10,971 nt of DNA from Clostridia bacterium (lineage in GTDB: Bacteria > Bacillota > Clostridia > Oscillospirales > Acutalibacteraceae). Positions 1-7,392 of the stretch are shown here, piece after piece. Below the pieces are notes generated by a model that was not told the origin of the DNA, searched no databases, and saw nothing but the letters and a program-made list of their open reading frames with translations. Numbering within the stretch: the first letter of the stretch is position 1; the number at the start of each line of letters is the position of its first letter. Made by a program: the position numbers and the translations under genes. The stretch spans positions 1-10,971 of the forward strand of contig CAAGRQ010000030.1 of NCBI GenBank assembly GCA_900772705.1, given 5' to 3'.

Positions 1-248
1 ATTCCGTCCGGGCAGTTAGCCTCGGTTACCGTTGCTTTGCCGTCCTTTATAACTAAGGTGTTTGTTTCTCCGTCAAAATCATATTTCTTTTCGCAGTCCT
101 TATCGAGGCTCAGGGTTTCGATGACTTTGCCGTCTTTTTCTACCGTCACCGTGTTTCCGCTGTTTGAGTTTACAAAATACAGAAAGAATGACAGCACTCC
201 CACTATCGCAACAACAGATACAATGATGATTAAATCGGCTTTTTTCAT
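1..248 (-). CDS. NusG domain II-containing protein, N-terminal part (cut by window edge)
   Basis: Only the first 82 codons are in the window; the rest lies before position 1. The start ATG (248-246) follows the TAA of the FMN-binding gene after a single base, so the two are surely co-transcribed. Residues 1-3 (MKK) are followed by a hydrophobic anchor (about 6-26), then an extracytoplasmic segment with short beta-type stretches, ending in A-N-C-P-D-G at 77-82. This N-C-P-D, normally followed by another Cys, is typical of the small membrane-anchored NusG-domain-II proteins often found beside apbE and FMN-binding genes in Firmicutes. That family assignment is from memory of its pattern, not a search. 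The function is unknown; context suggests a role in the flavin electron-transfer module. It is not the transcription factor NusG itself. Confidence 0.7.
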   Translation of the reverse strand, partial: MKKADLIIIVSVVAIVGVLSFFLYFVNSNSGNTVTVEKDGKVIETLSLDKDCEKKYDFDGETNTLVIKDGKATVTEANCPDG

Positions 249-249
249 A

Positions 250-822
250 TTACTTTTTCACCAAATATGTTTTTGCATATTCTCCTGCATCGTTTACGGC
301 AGTAATTACAGCATCGGAAGAAAGTGTGCTCTTTGCGATTACATCAACTTTAGAGCCTTTCTCGATTGTGCTCGAACTTGCAACAGGGAGTTTTCTGCTC
401 TTGAACTGGTTTTTGAAATCGTCCGTTTGAATTCTTACTCCGAGGTACTCGGTCTCCTCCTGCTTTAGAATGTCGATGCCCACAACATATTTGCCGTCCT
501 TTGTAACGGTGGTTGCCGTTTCAATCGGAACCTCTGCATTGTATCCTGTTGTTTTTGTTTTAATGACATAGCCAACAAGATTGCCTTTCTCGTCAAATGC
601 ATTTTCAACTCCGGTAACATTAAAATCGTTGTCCTTAACGGCTATCGGAGTAGTAATGTTAACATTGAAACTGTCAAGATTTGCAGTTTGCTTTTCTTTT
701 TCTGTGATTGTCTTTGATAGAAAAGCCGACGCAACCACAATAATAATTGACACTATAAGCATAATTATAAAAGTAATTATCTGCTTTTTTGATTTTGGGT
801 TAAAGTGTGCTTTGCTGTTCAT
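250..822 (-). CDS. Membrane-anchored FMN-binding (RnfG-like) domain protein with degenerate flavinylation motif
   Basis: This is a 190-residue protein with a short basic N-terminus, one transmembrane helix (about 14-35) and an extracytoplasmic domain like the FMN-binding domain of RnfG/NqrC. Matching stretches include G-Y-V-I (84-87), V-G-I-D-I-L (114-119), an E-T-E-Y-L-G segment where RnfG has E-T-A-G-L-G, and a final D-A-V helix. Where the family normally has D-x-x-S-G-A-T, it has D160-V-I-A-K-S-T166. The Asp and acceptor Thr remain, but Ser-Gly-Ala is Ala-Lys-Ser, so covalent FMN is uncertain. The start ATG lies 5 bases after the apbE stop, and its AGGAG ribosome binding site overlaps the last apbE codons (CAGGAGTGA), which suggests translational coupling. 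It may be an ApbE substrate or a non-flavinylated partner. Confidence 0.75.
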   Translation of the reverse strand: MNSKAHFNPKSKKQIITFIIMLIVSIIIVVASAFLSKTITEKEKQTANLDSFNVNITTPIAVKDNDFNVTGVENAFDEKGNLVGYVIKTKTTGYNAEVPIETATTVTKDGKYVVGIDILKQEETEYLGVRIQTDDFKNQFKSRKLPVASSSTIEKGSKVDVIAKSTLSSDAVITAVNDAGEYAKTYLVKK

Positions 823-827
823 TTAAG

Positions 828-1898
828 TCACTCCTGATTTTCATTAATATATTTTTCAAAACCGTTTGAATAGGTTTTGTTGTAATTGTTGTCAACCCAT
901 ACCGCTTCAACGCCGTCCATTGAGTCAACAAGGTTTTTTCCGTCCTCTATACTCATATTGAACAGACCTGTTGAAAGAGCGTCGCCTAGAGCCGAATCCT
1001 CGCATATTACCGAAACACTCGTCATAAACTCTGCCGGCATAAGCGTGTCGGGATTTATTATGTGGCAGTATTGCTTATTGTCAACCGTGTAGTATCTCTG
1101 GTAATTACCGCTTGTAACCACCGAAAGCCCCGTGATGTTTACGGTCATCAGATAATCCTCAGCGGTCTTGTCCGGGTTCTCGATTCCGATTTTCCACAGA
1201 GTAGAGCCGTCATTGTTTTTGTAGCCGAAGGTGGCAACATTTCCTCCTATGCTTATCGCCGCAGACGACCATAGGTTTTCCTGTGCCCACTGAGCGACTT
1301 TGCTTACCGCATATCCCTTTGCGATTGCACCCACATCGATTTGCATATCCTTGTCCTTAAAATAAACGGTGGAGTTTTCCTCGTCTATTATCAAATCATC
1401 TATGCTTGTGTGCTTAGACGCTTCTTTAAGTGCGTCGGCGTCGGGGAGCTTTGCATCGTCGGGATTTTCCTTTGCCCACTCTCGCTCATCGTGCCATAAT
1501 TTCAGCACCGAGCCAAAGCAGATGTTTGTTTTACCGTCAGTGAGTTCGTATGCTTTCTTTCCGAATTTCAGCAACTCTGTAATCTCGCTGTCAACCTTAA
1601 CAGGGGAGACGGCGGCGGATTTGTTTACATCGTAGAGATTTGTAATTCCGTCATAGTGCTTGTAAATATCGAACAGATTGTCATACCTTTTGAGTTCGTT
1701 ATAAAATTGTTCGTAGTGCTTGTCATATTTTTCTTGGCTGTCGTCATATGCCACTATCGTGGACGCCGTGTCGAATAAATCCACAAACGAGGAGGTGAAT
1801 TTTTCTTGCTTTGAATTATCGTTTGTCGCTGTCTTTGAGCAGGACACAAAAGAAAAAGCCAGCACGGCGGCAGTCAATGCCGATAAGAATTTTTTCAT
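828..1898 (-). CDS. apbE: FAD:protein FMN transferase (ApbE), lipoprotein
   Basis: ApbE attaches FMN from FAD through a phosphodiester bond to a Thr of extracytoplasmic flavoproteins such as RnfG, RnfD and NqrC; it acts outside the membrane and needs Mg2+. The 356-residue protein has a lipoprotein signal peptide ending F-V-S-C20. Family motifs are in order: D188-V-G-A-I-A-K-G-Y (usual D-x-G-x-I-A-K-G), I-S-I-G-G-N (215-220), T-S-G-N-Y-Q-R-Y-Y (262-270), H-I-I-N-P-D-T-L-M-P (279-288, where the usual P-x-T-G has Leu for Gly), and D306-A-L-S-T310, the metal-site region. Length is normal. An in-frame ATG 84 bases upstream is less likely: it falls inside the preceding terminator, and its extra 28 residues would precede the signal peptide. 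The chosen ATG has no ribosome binding site and sits 6 bases after a perfect -10 box. It is the first gene of a unit with the FMN-binding and NusG-II genes. Confidence 0.95.
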   Translation of the reverse strand: MKKFLSALTAAVLAFSFVSCSKTATNDNSKQEKFTSSFVDLFDTASTIVAYDDSQEKYDKHYEQFYNELKRYDNLFDIYKHYDGITNLYDVNKSAAVSPVKVDSEITELLKFGKKAYELTDGKTNICFGSVLKLWHDEREWAKENPDDAKLPDADALKEASKHTSIDDLIIDEENSTVYFKDKDMQIDVGAIAKGYAVSKVAQWAQENLWSSAAISIGGNVATFGYKNNDGSTLWKIGIENPDKTAEDYLMTVNITGLSVVTSGNYQRYYTVDNKQYCHIINPDTLMPAEFMTSVSVICEDSALGDALSTGLFNMSIEDGKNLVDSMDGVEAVWVDNNYNKTYSNGFEKYINENQE

Positions 1899-1904
1899 AT
1901 CTAA

Positions 1905-1933
1905 ATTATAGCAGATTTCTGTTATTTTATCAA
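1905..1933 (-). promoter_or_regulatory. apbE promoter (sigma-A type, extended -10)
   Basis: On the minus strand there is a -35 TTGATA (1933-1928), a 17-base spacer and -10 TATAAT (1910-1905), preceded by TG-C to make an extended -10. The apbE ATG starts after only 6 more bases (TTAGAT), so the expected first transcribed base is at or next to the A of the ATG. This predicts a leaderless or nearly leaderless mRNA. The promoter lies directly after the terminator of the upstream unit. Confidence 0.8.
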
Positions 1934-1950
1934 TATATAAATAATACCTA

Positions 1951-1992
1951 TTATATATAAAAACAGAGCATCGATTTCTCAATGCTCTGTTT
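1951..1992 (-). terminator. Intrinsic terminator of the rnf-lipoprotein unit
   Basis: An 11-bp perfect stem (1961-1971 with 1982-1992, core ACAGAGCAT/ATGCTCTGT) with a 10-base loop begins 23 bases after the lipoprotein stop. On the minus strand it is followed by a run of five Ts and then AT-rich sequence. It separates the rnf-lipoprotein transcript from apbE. Confidence 0.85.
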
Positions 1993-2015
1993 AATTTTAC
2001 TTTACACTCTTTGAC

Positions 2016-3005
2016 TTACTTTGTAGCAGCCTTTGCAGTGTTCTCTGCGATAGAGCTGATAGTGATTGTACAGCCTGCCTTGAGGTCTGCGTCTGAAGCG
2101 CTCATATCGTCGCCGTAGCAAGCCTTGATTTCATCGGCAGTCTTGCCCTTGCACCAATTTTCAAATGCAGCAGCCTGCTCGTACCATTCCTTGCCGATCG
2201 GAGAAGTACCCTTCATACCGTACTCTTCCTTGAGTTCCTTCTTTGACTTGTACTCGCCCTTTTCAACAGTGAATTCACCGTTAGCGATTGTGCACTTAGC
2301 CTGAGAAGCATCAATAATGCAAGATGTTACTTTACCGTCGGCGTCTGTTGTAACAGCGGCGTAGTCGGTATCGTACTGAAGATTTGTCTCGTTGCTCTCA
2401 TAATACTTTTGAGTAGTAAGAGAAAGTTTAAGAGTGTCTGTAGCAGATGCACCGCACTCTGTTGCGTTTGCGATAGCCTTTGCAACTACTGAGGTGAAAC
2501 CGCCTGCATAAATTGTGCAACCTGCTTTGAGGTCAGCATCGCTTGCGTAACCTGTATCGTCTACGCCTGCTTTAACCTCGTCAGCGGTCTTGCCCTTAGC
2601 CCAAGCCTCAAATGCTGCAACCTGCTCGTACCATTCTTTGCCGATAGGAGAAGTTGACTTCATTCCGTAGTCTTCTTTCTTATCGAGCTTTGTTCTGAGG
2701 TCGGATACATTGCCGTTGTCCTTTGTAAGGTCAGGCTTTGTCTGAGCCTCGTCGATTTTTACATCAATGATTTTTCCGCCTGCGTCAACCAATACGGCAG
2801 CTGCAACCGAGTCAATCTCAAGAGCGGTGGCTGACTTGTTGTACTCGTCGTCCTTAATCTGTGAGATGATTGCCATACCTGTTTTAGCTGTAGCAGTCTG
2901 TGTGTCTGTGTTCTTATTGTCGGATGCGCTGTTTGAGCAAGCGGCAAAGCCTGCTGCCAAAACACCTGCAAGACCGAGAGCAAGAACCTTCTTCATTTTA
3001 GTCAT
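2016..3005 (-). CDS. Two-repeat lipoprotein with atypical FMN-binding-like domains
   Basis: This 329-residue protein has a lipoprotein signal peptide (MTKMKK, hydrophobic core, F-A-A-C23) and a Ser/Asn/Thr-rich linker to about 42. Two homologous repeats follow (about 55-185 and 205-325). Each has a V-x-x-D-A-x-G-K-(I/V) strand region, then Y-G-M-K-x-(S/T)-S-P-I-G-K-E-W-Y-E-Q (113-128 and 262-277), A-F-E-x-W-x-K-G-K-T-A-D-E-(V/I)-K-A, and finally D-L-K-A-G-C-T at 158-164 and 307-313. That last motif matches the RnfG flavinylation motif D-x-x-S-G-A-T in spacing, with Ala and Cys replacing Ser and Ala, so I infer one covalent FMN per repeat. I recall a similar layout in two-FMN lipoproteins of extracellular electron transfer (PplA of Listeria), but could not check. 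It lies 97 bases after rnfB with its own promoter, a ribosome binding site (AGGAGAGG, 7 bases from the ATG) and its own terminator. It is probably an electron carrier on the outer face of the membrane. Confidence 0.75.
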   Translation of the reverse strand: MTKMKKVLALGLAGVLAAGFAACSNSASDNKNTDTQTATAKTGMAIISQIKDDEYNKSATALEIDSVAAAVLVDAGGKIIDVKIDEAQTKPDLTKDNGNVSDLRTKLDKKEDYGMKSTSPIGKEWYEQVAAFEAWAKGKTADEVKAGVDDTGYASDADLKAGCTIYAGGFTSVVAKAIANATECGASATDTLKLSLTTQKYYESNETNLQYDTDYAAVTTDADGKVTSCIIDASQAKCTIANGEFTVEKGEYKSKKELKEEYGMKGTSPIGKEWYEQAAAFENWCKGKTADEIKACYGDDMSASDADLKAGCTITISSIAENTAKAATK

Positions 3006-3055
3006 AAAAGTTCCTCTCCTTTACATTATTATAAATGTTTATGACCTTTAAGTTC

Positions 3056-3084
3056 ATATTAAGATAATTTTATGTGTTTGTCAA
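3056..3084 (-). promoter_or_regulatory. Internal promoter for the lipoprotein gene
   Basis: Minus strand: perfect -35 TTGACA (3084-3079), 17-base spacer, -10 TAATAT (3061-3056, 4 of 6). The predicted start near 3049 gives a leader of about 44 bases that carries a small AU hairpin (ACATT/AATGT, 3023-3038) just before the ribosome binding site. I see no terminator between rnfB and this promoter, so rnf read-through probably adds to expression. Confidence 0.65.
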
Positions 3085-3102
3085 TATATTATCAATGATT
3101 TG

Positions 3103-3900
3103 TTAGTATTTTTTAATAATCTTTCTCGGACACTTGCCAAAACAAATTCCGCACTTTGTGCATTTGTCATAGTCGATTTTTGCAATGTTGTCAACTACGT
3201 GAATAGCGTCGGACGGACAGTTCTTTTCACAGATTTTGCAGGAGATACAACCTGCCGTGCAGGCGTCTCTTACATCCTTGCCCATAACGTGCGACGAACA
3301 CTGAACTCTGTATGTTGCGCTTGCGGGTACGAGTTCGATTAAATTATGCGGACATACCTTAATGCACTTGCCGCAGGCGATACAAAGTTCTTCGTCAACA
3401 ACAGCTTTTTTGTCGATAATTCGGATTGCATTCTGAGGACAAACCTTAGCACAGGAACCGAATCCAAGACAGCCGTATTTGCAGGAGTAGGGACCCGAGC
3501 CCGGCATAAGTGACGCCGCCTCACAGGTTTGAATACCTATGTAATTGTAAGCAACCGTCTTGTTTTTGCCGTTGCCGTCGCATTTTACATATGCAATCTT
3601 TTTCTCAACTTCTCCGACTTCAGCGCCCATAATTGCCGCAATTTTTTCCGCAACGGGCTTGCCGCCTACGGGACAGCCCGATACCGGAGCCTCTCCCTTT
3701 GCAATAGCCGCCGCCATTGCGTCACAGCCTGCATAGCCGCAGCCGCCGCAGTTGCTTCCCGGAAGCGCATCTCTTACCGCAACTTCCTTTTCGTCAACTT
3801 CAACCTTAAATATCTTTTCGGCAATGCCGAGCACCAAACCGATTATTACTGCAATTACTGCGATTACCAAAACCGCAATCAATACTGCTTTAATATCCAT
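3103..3900 (-). CDS. rnfB: Rnf complex subunit RnfB (polyferredoxin)
   Basis: RnfB is the cytoplasmic iron-sulfur subunit that takes electrons from reduced ferredoxin. The 265-residue protein has an N-terminal membrane helix (about 5-26). The Fe-S domain N-S-N/S-N-C-G-G-C-G-Y-A-G-C follows, with C51, C54, C59 and C76 as [4Fe-4S] ligands. Four ferredoxin-type Cys sets come next: C140/144/150/154, C173/176/179/183, C218/221/224/228 and C247/250/253/257. Extra Cys lie at 107, 126, 201 and 214. That makes five visible cluster-binding sets, in line with the multi-cluster RnfB of clostridia. The ATG is 12 bases after the rnfA stop, with AGGAGGG overlapping that stop. It is the last of the six core rnf genes. 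Confidence 0.96.
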   Translation of the reverse strand: MDIKAVLIAVLVIAVIAVIIGLVLGIAEKIFKVEVDEKEVAVRDALPGSNCGGCGYAGCDAMAAAIAKGEAPVSGCPVGGKPVAEKIAAIMGAEVGEVEKKIAYVKCDGNGKNKTVAYNYIGIQTCEAASLMPGSGPYSCKYGCLGFGSCAKVCPQNAIRIIDKKAVVDEELCIACGKCIKVCPHNLIELVPASATYRVQCSSHVMGKDVRDACTAGCISCKICEKNCPSDAIHVVDNIAKIDYDKCTKCGICFGKCPRKIIKKY

Positions 3901-3912
3901 TTTCAGCCCTCC

Positions 3913-4491
3913 TTACGCAAATGCGTTGAAACCGTAGAAGGCTATGGACATCAAACAGGCTGTCATAAGTACAGCCGGTGTGCCCTTAAAGCATCCGAGG
4001 TAATCGTTGTTTTCTGTCTTTTCTCTTACGCCTGCCATAATAACGATGGCAACAGTAAAGCCTACCGCAGTACCGAAACCGGTAACAACGCTGGTAATAA
4101 CATCGTTGTTCTGCTGAACATTGGTCAGCGCAGTACCGAGTACCGCACAGTTTGTAGTAATAAGCGGAAGATATACTCCGAGGCTCTTGTAAAGAGCGGG
4201 AGCGATTTTCTTTAAGAATACCTCAACGAGTTGCACCAAAAATGCAATTACTATAATGAAAATAATAGTTTCAAGATACTCTATATGAAGTTTCTCGATA
4301 ACGAACTTGTAAAGCAGGCTCGATACCAAAGAAGAAATTGTGATAACGAATATTACGGCACCGCCCATACCTGCCGCAGATTTTGTTGATTTTGATACGC
4401 CGAGGAACGGGCAAATTCCGAGGAACTGACTGAGTACAACATTGTTAATCAATGCGGTGGTAATCAGCACCAAAAATAATTTTCCTGCCAT
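3913..4491 (-). CDS. rnfA: Rnf complex membrane subunit RnfA
   Basis: This 192-residue, six-helix membrane protein of the NqrE/RnfA family has normal length. The motif Q-F-L-G-I-C27-P-F-L-G in helix 1 and T-T-N-C115-A-V-L-G are the two half-membrane Cys positions. By analogy with the NqrD/NqrE pair, these and the two of RnfE hold a [2Fe-2S] cluster inside the membrane that carries electrons across it. The start ATG shares its A with the TAA of rnfE (TAATG), with AAGGAGGG about 7 bases upstream, so translation is coupled. Confidence 0.96.
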   Translation of the reverse strand: MAGKLFLVLITTALINNVVLSQFLGICPFLGVSKSTKSAAGMGGAVIFVITISSLVSSLLYKFVIEKLHIEYLETIIFIIVIAFLVQLVEVFLKKIAPALYKSLGVYLPLITTNCAVLGTALTNVQQNNDVITSVVTGFGTAVGFTVAIVIMAGVREKTENNDYLGCFKGTPAVLMTACLMSIAFYGFNAFA

Positions 4492-5153
4492 TATTTACCC
4501 TCCTTTTCTGCCTGAGGACAGTTAACGCAGTCGCCGCTGCATTTTGTCTTTGCTTCCTTCTTCTTGCCCTTTGTAATCTTGTTCATCAAAGCGCAAAGCA
4601 GTGAAAGAACAAGGAATGCACCCGGTGCAAGAATGAAGATGGAAATAGGCTCGTATGATTTTGGCATAACCTGAAGACCGAAGATTGTTCCGTTTCCGAG
4701 AAGTTCTCTTACGATACCGATGCAGGTAAGTCCGATTGTAAAGCCTATACCGATTCCGATTCCGTCAAAAACGGAAAGTAAAGCGTTGTGCTTTGAAGCA
4801 TAAGACTCCGCTCTGCCCATGATGATGCAGTTTACAACAATAAGTGGAATGTAAATTCCAAGACTGTTGTAAAGGGGAGTAACATATGCGTGCATAAGCA
4901 TCTCAACTATTGTAACGAATGATGCGATAATTACTATATATACCGGCATTCTTACTCCGCCTGGTATAATTTTCCTGAGCAGAGAAATTATAAGATTTGA
5001 CATAATGAGTACCGCCATGGTAGCAACACCCATACCGAGTCCGTTTAATGCACTTGTGGTTACCGCAAGGGTAGGACACATTCCGAGCATAAGGACGAAG
5101 GTAGGATTTTCTTTTACGATACCGTTATACAGTCTTTCTAAAATACCTTTCAA
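4491..5153 (-). CDS. rnfE: Rnf complex membrane subunit RnfE
   Basis: This 220-residue, six-helix membrane protein of the NqrD/RnfE family pairs with RnfA. The motifs L-G-M-C26-P-T-L-A-V-T and V-V-N-C109-I-I-M-G-R-A carry the cluster cysteines. The start codon is TTG (5153-5151), not ATG: the encoded N-terminus (L-x-N-G-I-V-K-E-N-P-x-F-V) is the usual RnfE start, the next Met is 22 residues in, and GGGAG lies 8 bases upstream. The protein ends in a Lys-rich tail with C205-x3-C209-x2-C212, which could bind a metal. The gap to rnfG is 17 bases, the largest within the six-gene core. Confidence 0.95.
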   Translation of the reverse strand: MKGILERLYNGIVKENPTFVLMLGMCPTLAVTTSALNGLGMGVATMAVLIMSNLIISLLRKIIPGGVRMPVYIVIIASFVTIVEMLMHAYVTPLYNSLGIYIPLIVVNCIIMGRAESYASKHNALLSVFDGIGIGIGFTIGLTCIGIVRELLGNGTIFGLQVMPKSYEPISIFILAPGAFLVLSLLCALMNKITKGKKKEAKTKCSGDCVNCPQAEKEGK

Positions 5154-5170
5154 AAAAATCTCTCCCTTCC

Positions 5171-6355
5171 TTATTTAGTTGCACCGGCGGTTGCGTCTGC
5201 CGATGCGTTTTGCTGAAGCGACGAAGTATCAATTGACGATGCGTCGCCGAAGTTTGTTTGATAGAATACAACGATTGCATTGACAGCTTTTGTCACTCCG
5301 TTTGTGGTAATGGTAGCGCCGCTGATAGCGTCTATTTCATTGTCTGCCGTGCCACCCGCTTTAGCAGTCATGATGCCTACGCTCTTACCTGCAAACTGCG
5401 ATGTGAAACTGTCCTCGTTCATCTTTGCTCCGTAGCCTTCACTCTCTGTGGAGCTTACTACCGCAAAGCCCGTAATCTTGTTATCCTTTATGCCTATTGC
5501 AATTTGGAACGGAGAAGATTTTGCAAAGCCTATGCCGGTAGCGGAAATTACATATCCCTCGCCGCCGTTTACCGACTTAACCTCTTCGATTGTGCAGTCG
5601 GATAATCCGTTGCTTTCAAGCAGCGTTTTTGAATCCTCAATCATCTTGTCCGAATTTTCTATGTCGTCAAAGGTGTTTGCGCCCGGATAAGCCTTTTGAT
5701 AGTATTCCGTCAAATCCGGTTTTGAAACATCCTGTGCGCCGCCTGCAAAGTTTTCCTGATAGAAAATGATTGCCGCATTAACTGCCTGCGTTACGGCGTT
5801 AGTGGTGATTGTTGCACCGCTGATGGCGTCGATTTCAGTATCTGATGACGCACCAGTTTTTGTATAAGTCAGCATAGAAGCCGCCTTGCCTGCGAATTGG
5901 TCGGTAAATTCCGGTTCGCTGCACTTTGCACCCAAGCCGGCTGTTTCGCTGTTTTTGATAGAGGAAAAACCTGTGATTTTTCCGTCTTTAATACCGATGG
6001 CTATTTCAACATCGCCGCCGTAGCCTGCCGATGAGGTGGCTGCAACTATATATCCCTCAATATTGCCCGAAGCGTCTTCTGCTCCGAGAACATCGTTGAT
6101 TTTACAGTTTCCGAGACCTTTTTCCTCAAGGAGCGATGCCGAATTATTTATCATTTCTTCGGTATTGTCAAATTCCGAAAAACTGTCGCATCCCGGATAT
6201 ACAACTTTGTATATCTCTGCCTTTTGGTTTACGTCTGCCTGCTCGATTGGTTTAAGCGTAATTTGGTTAACTATTGCAAGAAGCGCAACAGCAACAACCG
6301 ATATAACGACTAAAACAATCGTGTTAAGCAGAGTGCTTGATTTTTTCTTTTCCAT
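5171..6355 (-). CDS. rnfG: Rnf complex subunit RnfG with two tandem FMN-binding domains
   Basis: RnfG is a membrane-anchored flavoprotein carrying covalent FMN on its extracytoplasmic side. This one is 394 residues, about twice the usual ~200. It has one N-terminal helix (about 9-30) and two homologous domains. Domain 1 (about 48-203) runs from Y-K-V-V-Y-P-G to D176-A-I-S-G-A-T182. Domain 2 (about 218-369) runs from Y-Q-K-A-Y-P-G to D342-A-I-S-G-A-T348. Both have intact acceptor Thr, 166 residues apart, and both carry the V/Q-x-I-A-I-G-I-K-D-x-K-I-T-G-F strand, so two covalent FMNs are expected. Domain 1 has S-E-T-A-G-L-G; domain 2 has T-E-S-E-G-Y-G there. The tail is Ser/Ala/Thr-rich. The ATG overlaps the rnfD stop by one base (TAATG), after GGAGGAG. 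Confidence 0.93.
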   Translation of the reverse strand: MEKKKSSTLLNTIVLVVISVVAVALLAIVNQITLKPIEQADVNQKAEIYKVVYPGCDSFSEFDNTEEMINNSASLLEEKGLGNCKINDVLGAEDASGNIEGYIVAATSSAGYGGDVEIAIGIKDGKITGFSSIKNSETAGLGAKCSEPEFTDQFAGKAASMLTYTKTGASSDTEIDAISGATITTNAVTQAVNAAIIFYQENFAGGAQDVSKPDLTEYYQKAYPGANTFDDIENSDKMIEDSKTLLESNGLSDCTIEEVKSVNGGEGYVISATGIGFAKSSPFQIAIGIKDNKITGFAVVSSTESEGYGAKMNEDSFTSQFAGKSVGIMTAKAGGTADNEIDAISGATITTNGVTKAVNAIVVFYQTNFGDASSIDTSSLQQNASADATAGATK

Positions 6356-7392
6356 TATTTTGCTCCTCCTTTCGCTTTAACCGAGCCGAAAGGCTTTGGA
6401 ACAGTAATTTTTTCAATCATAGGAACTAAGAGGTTGCATATGATGATTGCGTATGATACACCCTCGGCGGATGAACCTACAATTCTGAACATCGCCGTTA
6501 CAAAGCCGAGAATAATTCCGTAAAGAATTTGTCCCTTAGGAGTAATCGGGCTGGTAACATAATCCGTTGCCATAAAGAATGCACCGACAAGAAGTCCTCC
6601 CGAAAGTGCCTCGGAAAGGAGATAGGATGCACTTACCGTGTCGCCCTTGATCAGTCTGATGACTGCAATAAATGCAACGGTTGAAATGATGTAGCTGAAA
6701 GGAATTCTCACAGAGATAACTTTCTTAATCAAAAGGTAAGCCGCACCGACAAGAATTGCGAGAGCCGAAACTTCGCCGATTGTTCCGCCGTGGAATCCGA
6801 GAAATAATGAGGCTAAGTCAAGTTCCTTGCCGTCTGCAAGCTGTGCGAGCGGAGTAGCACCAGCCACTGCGTCAACGCTTGTTAAATCTTTGCCTGCAAG
6901 CATTGTAAGAAAGTCCTTGATTTTACCGCCTTTGAAGAGTTCAGACGGAGTTGCGCTGTATACTTTGTACATAGCAAAGTCGCTCATTTTTCCGGCAAAG
7001 GAGATGAGCAAAAAGCATCTTGCGGCAAGAGCCGGGTTCATAAAGTTCTGACCGAGACCGCCGAAAAGCATTTTTACTATAATGATTGCAAACGCACTGC
7101 CGAGTACGGGAATGTACCACGGAACACTTGCAGGTAAATTAACCGCAAGAATCAGTCCTGTTACAAGCGCAGAGTTGTCAAAAATCGTAATCGGCTTCTT
7201 TGCCAGGAGGTCAAACAGTAATTCAAAAAGCACCGATGAGACTACACACAGCACCGTGACGGTGAGTGCCGGCAAACCGAAATGATATATACCGAATGCA
7301 ATTATGGGAAGAAGTGCTATCGCAACATCAGCCATAACCGATTTTGTTGTGTTTTGCGACCTTAAATGAGGCGCAACCGAAACATTATACAT
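6355..7392 (-). CDS. rnfD: Rnf complex membrane subunit RnfD
   Basis: This 345-residue membrane protein of the NqrB/RnfD family has many helices. F-M-N-P-A-L-A-A-R (117-125) is family-typical, and D174-A-V-A-G-A-T180-P-L is the covalent FMN site (usual S-G-A-T-P-L, here A-G-A-T, acceptor Thr kept). F-F-M-A-T-D-Y-V-T-S-P (272-282) is the conserved late motif. The protein is central to ion translocation and passes electrons to or from RnfG. It has TAATG overlaps at both ends (rnfC stop with its start, its stop with the rnfG start) and a GGAGGGG ribosome binding site. Confidence 0.96.
   Translation of the reverse strand: MYNVSVAPHLRSQNTTKSVMADVAIALLPIIAFGIYHFGLPALTVTVLCVVSSVLFELLFDLLAKKPITIFDNSALVTGLILAVNLPASVPWYIPVLGSAFAIIIVKMLFGGLGQNFMNPALAARCFLLISFAGKMSDFAMYKVYSATPSELFKGGKIKDFLTMLAGKDLTSVDAVAGATPLAQLADGKELDLASLFLGFHGGTIGEVSALAILVGAAYLLIKKVISVRIPFSYIISTVAFIAVIRLIKGDTVSASYLLSEALSGGLLVGAFFMATDYVTSPITPKGQILYGIILGFVTAMFRIVGSSAEGVSYAIIICNLLVPMIEKITVPKPFGSVKAKGGAK

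Noticed and set aside
1899..1982. Upstream in-frame ATG that would lengthen ApbE by 28 residues.
   Set aside because: It starts inside the terminator hairpin, has no ribosome binding site and would bury the lipoprotein signal peptide.
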